Assembly (NCBI GenBank): GCA_021166815.1
Contig: JAJPEO010000389.1
Location: 1-7,428 of the forward strand
Length of the DNA stretch: 7,428 nucleotides
Direction of reading: 5' to 3'
Origin: Nocardioides sp.
GTDB lineage: Bacteria; Actinomycetota; Actinomycetes; Propionibacteriales; Nocardioidaceae
The first letter of the stretch is position 1. Every line of letters begins with the position of its first letter. The notes beneath the pieces are model-generated. The model made no database searches. It was given only the letters and a program-made list of their open reading frames with translations, and was not told the origin of the DNA. Position numbers and translations under genes: made by a program. Below are positions 1 through 6,284 of the stretch, in pieces.

Positions 1-1077
1 CTGGGTGTCCGATCCGGTGGACACCCGGATCCGCATGTGGGTGGGCTCGGCCGCGACGAGCAGCGACACCGCCCCGGAGCCGTGCGCGGCCACGTCCTCG
101 AGCAGGCCGTCCGTGAGCTGCTCGATCGGGCCGGGGGTGAGCATGAGGTCGCCGCCGGACTCGACGACGGCGCGGACCTCGCGCCTGGCCGACAGCCGCT
201 CGCGCCACCGCGCCGCGACCTGATCGACGAGGTCGGCCACGCTCACCGCGGCAGCGGCGACGACGGGTCGGCTCCGCTCGAGCTCCACCAGCTCGGTCAC
301 CGTGTCCTGCAGGCGCTTCACGTCGGCGAGGCACCGGGTCAGCGACTGCCGGAGGTCGTCGTCGAGCTCGTGCAGGAGCAGGGCCTCCTCCAGCTCCAGG
401 CGCAGCCCCGTGAGCGGCGTACGCAACACGTGGGAGGCGTGCTGGAGATACTCGCGGTCGCGCTGGATCGACGTGCGCAGCCGGCCGGCGCTGCCCTCCA
501 GCGCGGTCGCGACCGCGCGGATCTCGGGGATCCGCGTCGCCGGAAGGTCGAGGTCGAACCTGCCGCGCCCCAGCGCCGCGGCCCCCTCCGCCAGCGCCGC
601 GACGGGGCGAGCGAACCAGCGCGCCATGAGCCATCCGACCAGTCCGGCCGCCACCACCAGGGCCAGCAGCATCGCGAGCAGCACGGACACCCGATCGGCG
701 ACCGCGGAGCGCACCGAGTGGTCCGACTCCACCAGCGACACGGTCGTCCCGCCCACGGTCCGGGTCGTCCGCAGTGCGTCCCCGAGCTCGTCGGGGTCGA
801 ACCGAGAGCCCCGCACCACGAGTGCCCGCTCGCCCGGCCGCGTCACGCGCATCTCCATCGTGGCGCCCGTCAAGGCCTGCAGGAGGTCCTTCTCGACCGG
901 CTCACCGGCCTCGTACCGGCTCTCGAGCATGGCGGCGACGTGGTCGGCGTGCTCGTCGAGCGAGCTCTCCGCCCCGCTGCGCACCATGTCGGCGGTCGCC
1001 GCGCTGCGGGCCAGCCCGAGGATCGCGAGCAGGACGACTGCCAGGCCGACGAAGGCGAGGGTGAGCCGCGCGCGCAC
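1..1077 (-). CDS. Sensor histidine kinase, two-component system (partial, runs off the left edge), with a degenerate ATP-binding domain
   Basis: This is a membrane sensor kinase, partner of the response regulator just upstream. I read 359 codons from a GTG at 1077 with no stop before the window edge, so the C-terminus is missing. Residues 5-23 form a first membrane helix, about 24-129 a small extracytoplasmic sensor region, and 130-151 a second helix. A HAMP linker follows to about 203, then a HisKA dimerisation domain with H216 in SHVLRTPLTGLRLELEE, the phospho-acceptor motif. The ATPase domain begins near 310. Where related kinases read LLDNALxHG, this one reads LLEDVAAHGSG (325-335), so the N-box Asn is Asp328. 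The next expected motif, DxGxG, reads VSTGSDT (352-358). The GTG lies 4 bases after the regulator's stop, suggesting translational coupling; no strong ribosome binding site is visible. The signal sensed cannot be told. The family is secure, but kinase activity is doubtful. Confidence 0.9.
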   Translation of the reverse strand, partial: MRARLTLAFVGLAVVLLAILGLARSAATADMVRSGAESSLDEHADHVAAMLESRYEAGEPVEKDLLQALTGATMEMRVTRPGERALVVRGSRFDPDELGDALRTTRTVGGTTVSLVESDHSVRSAVADRVSVLLAMLLALVVAAGLVGWLMARWFARPVAALAEGAAALGRGRFDLDLPATRIPEIRAVATALEGSAGRLRTSIQRDREYLQHASHVLRTPLTGLRLELEEALLLHELDDDLRQSLTRCLADVKRLQDTVTELVELERSRPVVAAAAVSVADLVDQVAARWRERLSARREVRAVVESGGDLMLTPGPIEQLTDGLLEDVAAHGSGAVSLLVAAEPTHMRIRVSTGSDTQ

Positions 1078-1081
1078 GGCC

Positions 1082-1771
1082 TCAGCCGCCGGTCTCGAAC
1101 CTGAAGCCCACGCCCCTGATCGCCACGACCCGCTCGGTGGCGCCCGCCGCCTCGAGCTTGCCCCGCAGGCGGCCGATCGTGACGTCGAGGGTCTTGGTCG
1201 AGCCGAACCAGTTCTCGTCCCACACCTCGTTCATCAAGGTGTCGCGCGAGACGACGCGGTCGTGGTGGGTCGCCAGCAGCGCCAGGACGTCGAACTCCTT
1301 GGCGGTCAGCTGGATCTCCTCGTCGCGCAGGCTCACCCGCCGCGCGGCGGTGTCGACGCGCAGCCCGGACGGAGTCACCACGGCGGTGTCCTGCGGCACC
1401 CGGGCGGCGCTGCGCCGCAGCAGGGCCCGGACCCGGGCCTGGAGCTCGGCGAGGCCGAAGGGCTTGGCGAGGTAGTCGTCCGCCCCGACGTCGAGGCCCA
1501 CCACCAGGTCGAGCTCGCCGGCCCGGGCGGTGACCATCATGATCGCGCCGTCGAAGCCGTCCGAGCGCAGCTTGCGACACACGTCGATCCCGTCCATGTC
1601 GGGCAGGCCGAGGTCGAGCAGGACCAGCTCCGGCTGCTCGTGGTCGACATGGTCCAGCGCCGCCTCGCCCGTGGCCACGCGCGAGACGTGGTAGCCCTCT
1701 CGCTCGAGGGTTCGTACCAGGGGCAGCGCGATGTCTTCCTCATCCTCGACCACCAGGACGTCGTGCGTCAT
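1082..1771 (-). CDS. OmpR/PhoB-family response regulator
   Basis: This is a DNA-binding response regulator of a two-component system. The receiver domain (about residues 3-118) has the acidic pocket E9/D10, the phospho-acceptor D53 in LVLLDLGLPDMDG, the switch T81 and the conserved K103 in YLAKPF. A winged-helix Trans_reg_C domain fills about 133-229, with the typical LTAKEFDVLALLA and the recognition region STKTLDVTIGRLRGKLE. I chose the ATG at 1771 (229 aa, MTHDVLVVEDEEDI). It puts D53 at the usual position and leaves the normal short lead before the first beta strand. An in-frame ATG at 1783 would add MLVV (233 aa). Neither start has a clear Shine-Dalgarno sequence. The partner kinase begins 4 bases after this stop. 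Upstream, the polymerase gene ends 38 bases before this start on the same strand, so read-through from it is possible. Target genes are unknown. Confidence 0.93.
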   Translation of the reverse strand: MTHDVLVVEDEEDIALPLVRTLEREGYHVSRVATGEAALDHVDHEQPELVLLDLGLPDMDGIDVCRKLRSDGFDGAIMMVTARAGELDLVVGLDVGADDYLAKPFGLAELQARVRALLRRSAARVPQDTAVVTPSGLRVDTAARRVSLRDEEIQLTAKEFDVLALLATHHDRVVSRDTLMNEVWDENWFGSTKTLDVTIGRLRGKLEAAGATERVVAIRGVGFRFETGG

Positions 1772-1788
1772 GACGACGAGCATAGGCG

Positions 1789-1804
1789 CCGGATGTCCGT
1801 CCGG
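1789..1804. repeat. Small inverted repeat in the gap between the polymerase and response regulator genes
   Basis: CCGGA (1789-1793) and TCCGG (1800-1804) flank a 6-base loop, making a 5-base-pair GC-rich stem in the short gap between the polymerase stop and the response-regulator start. There is no T-run on either side, so it is not a classical intrinsic terminator. It might be a weak attenuator, an operator half-site pair, or chance in GC-rich DNA. Confidence 0.3.
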
Positions 1805-1809
1805 GGTCC

Positions 1810-2703
1810 CTACGCGGTGAAGAGGTCGCCGTGGTCCTCGACCCGGGCGAGCACCTCGTCCATCGAGAGCTGCTCGAGGGCCAGCTCGTCCTCGGCTCCG
1901 GCCTCGACCTCGGCCCAGGCCAGCGGCGCGGCGGCGGTAGGGCGCTCGCGTCCCCTCAGCGAGTACGGCGCGATGGTGGTCTTGGACGCCGAGTTCTGCG
2001 ACCAGTCGAGGAACACCTTGCCCGTACGGCGGCTCTTCGTCATCGTGGCCGTGACCAGGTCGCCGTGCTCGCCCTGGAGCTCCTCGGCCACCTCGCGGGC
2101 CAGCGCGGTCGAGCCGTCGGAGTCGAGGCTCCCGTCCAGCGCGGCGTACAGGTGCAGCCCCTTGCTGCCGCTGGTCACCGGGGAGGCGTCCAGGCCCCGG
2201 GCGGCGAGCGCGTCACGCACCATCAGCGCGACGACCGCGCACTCGTGGAGCCCGGCGGGCTCGCCGGGGTCCAGGTCGATCACCAGCCGGTCGGGGTTGA
2301 GGGGCTGCCCGTCGTCGTCCACGCACCACTGGTGCACGTGGAGCTCGAGGGCGGCGAGGTTGGCGAGCCAGGTCAGCGTCGCCAGGTCCTCGACGATCGG
2401 GAACCGCAACGTCCCTGCACCGCTGCCGGTCCGGCTCCCCGTGGTCGGCACCTCGACGGTGCGGACCCACGACGGCGTCCCGGCGGGCGCGTTCTTCTCG
2501 AAGAAGCTCTCGCCCGCCACCCCGTGGGGCCAGCGGATGCGCGTCACCGGCCGGTGGGCCAGGTGCGGCAGCAGCACCGGCGCGACCTGGGCGTAGTAGT
2601 GGAGCACCTCGCCCTTCGTGGTGCCGGTCGCGGGATAGAGCACCTTGTCGAGGTTGCTGATCGTCAGGGTGCGGCCCCCGACGTCGACCTGCATCTCAGT
2701 CAT
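1810..2703 (-). CDS. ligD: LigD-type polymerase/primase domain protein (NHEJ polymerase), standalone
   Basis: This 297-residue protein matches the polymerase (PolDom, archaeo-eukaryotic primase-like) part of LigD. That part adds nucleotides, often ribonucleotides, at broken DNA ends during non-homologous end joining. Visible family motifs are SNLDKVLYP (16-24), ELHVHQW (120-126), the catalytic DLD at 143-145, SGSKGLHLY (178-186) and the third carboxylate D233 in VFLDWSQN. It ends shortly after the polymerase fold, with no ligase or phosphoesterase domain attached. Mycobacterial LigD fuses all three. The ATG at 2703 overlaps the last 8 bases of the upstream ligase gene and is preceded by GGGAGG with good spacing, which favours this start over Met4 (2694). 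The overlap implies coupled translation and a shared complex or pathway with the ligase. The catalytic aspartates are all present, so I expect an active enzyme. Confidence 0.94.
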   Translation of the reverse strand: MTEMQVDVGGRTLTISNLDKVLYPATGTTKGEVLHYYAQVAPVLLPHLAHRPVTRIRWPHGVAGESFFEKNAPAGTPSWVRTVEVPTTGSRTGSGAGTLRFPIVEDLATLTWLANLAALELHVHQWCVDDDGQPLNPDRLVIDLDPGEPAGLHECAVVALMVRDALAARGLDASPVTSGSKGLHLYAALDGSLDSDGSTALAREVAEELQGEHGDLVTATMTKSRRTGKVFLDWSQNSASKTTIAPYSLRGRERPTAAAPLAWAEVEAGAEDELALEQLSMDEVLARVEDHGDLFTA

Positions 2704-3646
2704 GTCCGTCCTCCCGGCTGTCGGCCAGCAGGTCTGCGGGCGACACGTCGACGCGGACTCCCTTGTACGCGGGCTGGCGCAGGCGAGTCAACGGTGGGCG
2801 GTTGTGCGACTCGACGTCGACCACGAGGAACGGCTCGACCCAGCGGGTGCCGGCTGCGTCCACCCGCGGGACCTCGTCGGCGAAGGGCGAGCCCGCCTGC
2901 TCGCGCCCGGCCAGCTGAGCGGTGAGCAGCCGGGCGGCGGCGGCCCCGATCCCGCTGCCGACGCGACCGCGGTACAGAAGGCCGTCGGCCGTCACCTCGC
3001 CCACCAGCAGGGCGGCCAACCGGTCGCCGGTCCCCTCCTGCGGTCGCCAGCCGCCCACGACGTAGGTGCCACGGTGCCGGTGGGCGAACTTCAGCCAGTC
3101 ACGGCTGCGCACCCCCGGCCGGTAGGGGCTGTCGCGGCGCTTGGAGACGACCCCCTCCAGGCCCTGGTCCGCCGTCGCCTCGAGCAGCATCTCCCCGTCG
3201 TCGTAGTACGGCGGCACCTGCCAGTGCCCCAGGTCGAGGCCCTCGAGGATCTCTCGGCGCTCGTGCCAGGGCAGCCCGGTGAGGTCGCGTCCGTCGAGCC
3301 GCAGCACGTCGAACACCATGTACGTCGCCGGCACGGACCGGGCCAGTCGCGCCGCCGTGGTGGCGGAGCGCACGTGCAGCCGCTCGGCGAGGACCCGGAA
3401 GTCGGGTCGCCCCGAGGCGTCAAGGCCGATGACCTCCCCGTCGACGAGGAGGTCATCGATGCCTGGCGGCGCCGGGCTCACGTCGGGCCAGGCGCGGGTG
3501 GCGTCGTTGCCGTTGCGGGTGGTCAGACGCGCCGCGCCGCCGCCGGCGACGTCCGCCAGGATGCGTACGCCGTCCCACTTGACCTCGTGCACCCAGCCGG
3601 GGCCGGAGGGCACGTGGTCACCGTGGGTGGCGAGCATCGGGCGCAT
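2696..3646 (-). CDS. ATP-dependent DNA ligase, LigD-type ligase domain, standalone
   Basis: This nucleotidyltransferase seals DNA nicks using ATP, here presumably the sealing step of Ku-dependent end joining. The 316 residues hold an adenylation domain (1 to about 195) and an OB-fold domain. Motif I is EVKWDGVR with the AMP-accepting Lys23. RNGND (44-48), LVDGEV (67-72, Glu71), YMVFDVL (109-115) and EGVVSKR (164-170, Lys169) follow. Motif V reads DWLKFAH (183-189), where most relatives have two lysines (LKxK); the second is Ala188. The C-terminal LRQPAYKGVR (289-298) is the usual LigD-family motif VI region. The ATG at 3646 gives the common MRPMLA start, although no clear ribosome binding site precedes it. 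It lies 13 bases after the acyl-CoA synthetase stop and overlaps the polymerase start by 8 bases, so the three genes look co-transcribed. LigC-type annotation is possible, but the overlap with PolDom favours a split LigD. Confidence 0.94.
   Translation of the reverse strand: MRPMLATHGDHVPSGPGWVHEVKWDGVRILADVAGGGAARLTTRNGNDATRAWPDVSPAPPGIDDLLVDGEVIGLDASGRPDFRVLAERLHVRSATTAARLARSVPATYMVFDVLRLDGRDLTGLPWHERREILEGLDLGHWQVPPYYDDGEMLLEATADQGLEGVVSKRRDSPYRPGVRSRDWLKFAHRHRGTYVVGGWRPQEGTGDRLAALLVGEVTADGLLYRGRVGSGIGAAAARLLTAQLAGREQAGSPFADEVPRVDAAGTRWVEPFLVVDVESHNRPPLTRLRQPAYKGVRVDVSPADLLADSREDGHD
2710..2715 (-). promoter_or_regulatory. Ribosome binding site of the polymerase gene
   Basis: On the minus strand GGGAGG lies 6 bases before the ATG at 2703, inside the last codons of the ligase gene. 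It is the clearest Shine-Dalgarno sequence I noticed in the window. It decides the polymerase start and lets the polymerase be translated from the ligase message. Confidence 0.7.
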
Positions 3647-3659
3647 GCCCGCGAGTCTG

Positions 3660-5240
3660 TCAGGACGAGGGGTGCTCCCGCATCGCGAGCTCGGCGGTGG
3701 CGCGGTAGTCGACCTTGCTCACCGCGGTGCGCGGCACCTCGTCCACGAAGATCACGTCCTTGGGCGCCTTGTAGTTGGCGAGCAGGCCGTGCACGTGGGC
3801 GATCAGCTCCTCGGCGGTGACCGAGCTGCCCTCGCGGAGCTGGACCACGGCGGTGACCTGCTGGCCCCAGCGCGGGTGCGGGGTCCCGACCACGGCGGCG
3901 TCGAAGACGTCGGGGTGGCGCAGGAGCACGCCCTCGACCTCCTCCGGGTGGATCTTCTCGCCACCGGAGTTGATCGTCACCGATCCGCGTCCGAGGACCA
4001 GGATCGTGCCGTCCTCCTCGCGGACCGCCGCGTCACCGGGGATGACCCAGCGCACGCCGTCGATCTCCTTGAACGTGCTGGCGGTCTTGGTCTCGTCCTT
4101 GTAGTAGCCCAGCGGGATGGGACCGGTCCTGGCGAGCATGCCGGACTGGCCGACCGGCGCCGGCTTCCAGTCGATGTCGAAGACCTCGACCTCGGCACCC
4201 ACGCCGAAGCGGGCGCGTCCGTCTCCGGAGCCGTCGTCCATGTGGGTGCCCGTGGCGCCGGACTCCGACGAGCCGTAGCTGTCGAGGATGAACCTGCCCG
4301 GGAACGCCTTGACCAGCTGCTGGCGCACAGCCTGCGAGAGCGGGGCCGCGCCGTTGGACAGCGCCATGAGCGAGGAGAGGTCCCAGCGGTCGGGCTGCGC
4401 GAGCGCGGTCTCGGCGAGGGGGCGGGCCATCGCGTCGCCCAGCATGGCGAGGGAGACGACCTTCGCCTTCTCGGTGAGGTCGAGCACCTTCTCGGCGTCG
4501 AAGCCGCGCTCGGTGTAGAACGCGATCGAGACGCCACCGACGAGCGAGTTGCCCATGATCCACTGGCTGCCGCCGTGCATCAGCGGGCCCGCCGCCATGA
4601 AGGTCATCGGGGTCTCGTTGGCGGCCGCCTCCGTGGCGAGCTGCTCGACCGACTCGATCGGCGCTCCGTAGCGGGCCGCGTTGAGGGCGGCCTTGATGAT
4701 GTCCTCGTTGCGCCACACCACGCCCTTGGGCGTCCCCGTGGTGCCACCGGTGTAGATCACGTAGTGGTCGTCCGGGGAGCGCTCCACGTCCGGTCGCTCC
4801 GGCGAGGCGGCGGCCATGGCGGAGTCGTACGCGTCGCCGAGGACCAGGACCTCGCGGACCTTGTCGGTGATCGCGCCGCGGGCCAGCTCCTCGTAGGCCG
4901 GCTCGACGACGGCCACCACGGAGTCGGAGTTGTCGTAGAGGTACGCCAGCTCCTCGGACAGGTACTTGTAGTTGATGTTGATCGGCACCGCGCGCACCTT
5001 GAGCGAGCCGAAGAAGGCGTCGATCCACTCCAGGCAGTTGTGGGCATGGATGGCGATGTGCTCGCCCGGCTCGACACCCACGGAGAGCAGGTGGTTGGCG
5101 AAGCGGTTGGACCGCTCGTCGATCTCGGCGTAGGTCAGCTCACGGTCGATCATCTTGACGAACGGGCGGTCGCCGACGGAGTCGGCCATGGCCTCGAGGA
5201 CGTCGGCGATGGTGAGCGGGCGGGGTGTGACGTGGCTCAT
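3660..5240 (-). CDS. FadD-family acyl-CoA synthetase (AMP-forming, FadD19-like)
   Basis: This is a class I adenylate-forming enzyme that activates a carboxylic acid to acyl-AMP and then acyl-CoA. Numbered from the ATG at 5240 (526 aa), the phosphate-binding loop is YTGGTTGTPKGV (163-174). The acyl-AMP motif is YGSSESG (322-328). The GD motif is G402-D403, followed by the hinge region LGRGSVTINSGGEKIHPEE (416-434). The C-terminal catalytic lysine is K509 in PRTAVSKVDYR, where Ser replaces the usual Gly before Lys. The look, including PININYKYLSEELAYL, recalls actinobacterial FadD19/FadD17-type enzymes that act on sterol side chains or branched acids; the substrate here is not determinable. An ATG at 5249 would add MPS, and a TTG at 5270 is open but lies inside a palindrome, so I reject it. 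No Shine-Dalgarno is seen. It is the first of a tight minus-strand run with ligase and polymerase. Confidence 0.93.
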   Translation of the reverse strand: MSHVTPRPLTIADVLEAMADSVGDRPFVKMIDRELTYAEIDERSNRFANHLLSVGVEPGEHIAIHAHNCLEWIDAFFGSLKVRAVPININYKYLSEELAYLYDNSDSVVAVVEPAYEELARGAITDKVREVLVLGDAYDSAMAAASPERPDVERSPDDHYVIYTGGTTGTPKGVVWRNEDIIKAALNAARYGAPIESVEQLATEAAANETPMTFMAAGPLMHGGSQWIMGNSLVGGVSIAFYTERGFDAEKVLDLTEKAKVVSLAMLGDAMARPLAETALAQPDRWDLSSLMALSNGAAPLSQAVRQQLVKAFPGRFILDSYGSSESGATGTHMDDGSGDGRARFGVGAEVEVFDIDWKPAPVGQSGMLARTGPIPLGYYKDETKTASTFKEIDGVRWVIPGDAAVREEDGTILVLGRGSVTINSGGEKIHPEEVEGVLLRHPDVFDAAVVGTPHPRWGQQVTAVVQLREGSSVTAEELIAHVHGLLANYKAPKDVIFVDEVPRTAVSKVDYRATAELAMREHPSS

Positions 5241-5261
5241 GGAAGGCATTGTGCACCACAA

Positions 5262-5279
5262 ACCAAGCAAATGCTTGCT
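5262..5279. promoter_or_regulatory. Palindromic operator candidate in the divergent FadD-Ku promoter region
   Basis: CAAGCA (5264-5269) and TGCTTG (5272-5277) form perfect arms around AA, and A5262/T5279 extend the symmetry after one mismatch. An AT-rich, two-fold symmetric 14- to 18-base site is conspicuous in this GC-rich DNA. It sits 23 bases upstream of the acyl-CoA synthetase ATG and 57 bases upstream of the Ku ATG. The size and form fit a TetR-family regulator, the class that often controls acyl-CoA metabolism genes in actinobacteria; that assignment is inference. No regulator gene is in the window. The spacing differs from the KstR2 pattern (CAAGnnCTTG). Confidence 0.55.
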
Positions 5280-5282
5280 GGT

Positions 5283-5309
5283 GTCCCACTTTCGTCCCGA
5301 GATGGGACG
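5283..5309. repeat. GTCCC/GGGAC repeat cluster upstream of Ku
   Basis: GTCCCA (5283-5288) and GTCCCG (5294-5299) form an 11-base-spaced direct repeat, about one helical turn. TGGGAC (5303-5308) is the exact inverted partner of the first. CGTCCC (5293-5298) and GGGACG (5304-5309) make a 6-5-6 hairpin-like pair. The cluster lies 27-53 bases before the Ku ATG, where promoter elements or a second regulator site would be expected. Its function is unknown. Confidence 0.35.
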
Positions 5310-5335
5310 GCTGCGACGTGTGAGACGCTAGATCC

Positions 5336-6277
5336 ATGCGTGCGATCTGGAAGGGCGCCGTCTCCTTCGGCCTGGTGAGCGTCCCGGTCAAGCTCTACTC
5401 CGCCACGGAGAGCCACGACGTCTCCTTCCGTCAGGTGCACGCCAAGGACGGCGGACGCATCCGCTACCAGCGCGTGTGCTCCCTCGACGGCGAGGAGGTC
5501 CCCTACGCCGACATCGCCAAGGGCTACGAGACCGAGGACGGCGAGATGGTCGTCCTCACCGACGACGACCTGGCCGCGCTGCCGTCCACCTCCTCACGCG
5601 AGATCGCCGTGGAGAAGTTCGTCCCGAGCGAGCAGATCGACCCGATGCTCTTCGAGAAGGCCTACTACCTCGAGCCCGAGGGCCAGGGCGCCAAGCCGTA
5701 CGCGCTCCTGCGCCAGGCCCTCCTCGAGGCCGACCGGATGGCCGTGGTCACCGTCGCCCTGCGCCAGCGCACCTCCATCGGCGTGCTCCGCGTGCGCTCC
5801 ACCGACAACGGCGACGTCATCGTGCTGCAGACGCTCATGTGGCCCGACGAGATCCGCGTCCCCGACTTCTCCGTCGAGGCCGGCGACGTCAAGGACTCCG
5901 AGGTCAAGATGGCGCAGATGCTCGTCGAGACCCTCGCCGGCGACTTCGATCCCAGCGAGCTCGAGGACGACTACGCCGGTGCGGTCGAGGCGCTGGTGAA
6001 GTCCAAGATCGAGGGCGGCGAGGTGCGGCGTACCGAGACCTCGACGAAGTCCTCCGGCGAGGTCGTGGACCTGCTGGCGGCGCTCCAGAAGTCCGTCGCC
6101 GCCGCCAAGTCCGCGCGCGGCGAGAAGGTCGAGGAGCCCGAGCAGAAGCCGGCGAAGAAGGCGGCGGCCAAGAAGACGGCAGCCAAGAAGGCGCCTGCCA
6201 AGAAGACCGCGACGAAGAAGGCGGCGGCCAAGAAGGCGCCCGCGAAGAAGACGGCTGCGCGCAAGAAGGCCAGCTGA
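5336..6277 (+). CDS. ku: Ku protein, NHEJ DNA end-binding factor, with lysine-rich tail
   Basis: Bacterial Ku forms a homodimeric ring that threads onto double-strand break ends and recruits LigD. The 313-residue product opens with the family signature MRAIWKGAVSFGLVSVPVKLY. It continues through the beta-barrel core (about 1-200, including RIRYQRVC at 41-48 and EKFVPSEQIDPMLFEKAYYL) and the C-terminal LigD-interacting region (about 200-260). After an acidic hinge (EKVEEPEQ) comes a basic tail, residues 272-311, of eight consecutive pentads of the form [AP]xKK[AT]; the last is AARKK. Such tails occur on mycobacterial and other actinobacterial Ku proteins and are linked to DNA binding. The ATG at 5336 is fixed by homology, although no good ribosome binding site precedes it. 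Ku is divergent from the synthetase-ligase-polymerase run and converges on the dehydrogenase with a 7-base gap. Confidence 0.97.
   Translation: MRAIWKGAVSFGLVSVPVKLYSATESHDVSFRQVHAKDGGRIRYQRVCSLDGEEVPYADIAKGYETEDGEMVVLTDDDLAALPSTSSREIAVEKFVPSEQIDPMLFEKAYYLEPEGQGAKPYALLRQALLEADRMAVVTVALRQRTSIGVLRVRSTDNGDVIVLQTLMWPDEIRVPDFSVEAGDVKDSEVKMAQMLVETLAGDFDPSELEDDYAGAVEALVKSKIEGGEVRRTETSTKSSGEVVDLLAALQKSVAAAKSARGEKVEEPEQKPAKKAAAKKTAAKKAPAKKTATKKAAAKKAPAKKTAARKKAS
6149..6268 (+). repeat. 15-base tandem coding repeat of the Ku tail
   Basis: Eight 15-base units encode the pentads PAKKA, AAKKT, AAKKA, PAKKT, ATKKA, AAKKA, PAKKT and AARKK. Within them, bases 6153-6175 recur exactly at 6213-6235, 60 bases (four units) later, which points to expansion by slippage or unequal recombination. 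The array is in frame and part of the Ku gene, not a separate element. Confidence 0.85.
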
Positions 6278-6284
6278 GCCTGCG

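Noticed and set aside
1789..1804. CCGGA/TCCGG stem as a transcription terminator after the polymerase gene
   Set aside because: The stem is only 5 base pairs with no T-run, so a terminator cannot be supported; it is kept only as a small repeat.
302..2596. Long plus-strand open frame of 764 codons, and a similar one at 37-1104
   Set aside because: They run antisense to the kinase, regulator and polymerase genes. Their translations are low-complexity Arg/Ser/Ala/His-rich text with no family motif, as expected from GC-rich third positions read backwards.
5241..5270. TTG at 5270 as the start of the acyl-CoA synthetase (adding MLGLWCTMPS)
   Set aside because: The TTG lies within the 14-base palindrome and the added residues do not resemble the family. 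MSHV (5240) or MPSMSHV (5249) fits the normal N-terminus.
5329..5334. TAGATC just before the Ku ATG as a -10 promoter element
   Set aside because: It is only 1 base from the start codon. Transcription from it would begin inside the coding sequence, after the ATG.
3279..5378. Plus-strand open frame of 699 codons opposite the ligase and acyl-CoA synthetase
   Set aside because: It is an antisense shadow. The minus-strand frames carry complete catalytic motifs, while this one is a His/Val/Gly/Arg-rich translation with no recognisable domain and overlaps the divergent promoter region.
6149..6268. Tandem repeats as a CRISPR array or mobile-element remnant
   Set aside because: The period is 15 bases, there are no spacers, and the repeats are in frame and encode the lysine-rich Ku tail.
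6278..6284. Bidirectional terminator between the convergent Ku and SDR genes
   Set aside because: Only 7 bases separate the two stops and I see no convincing hairpin there; any terminator would have to lie within coding sequence.
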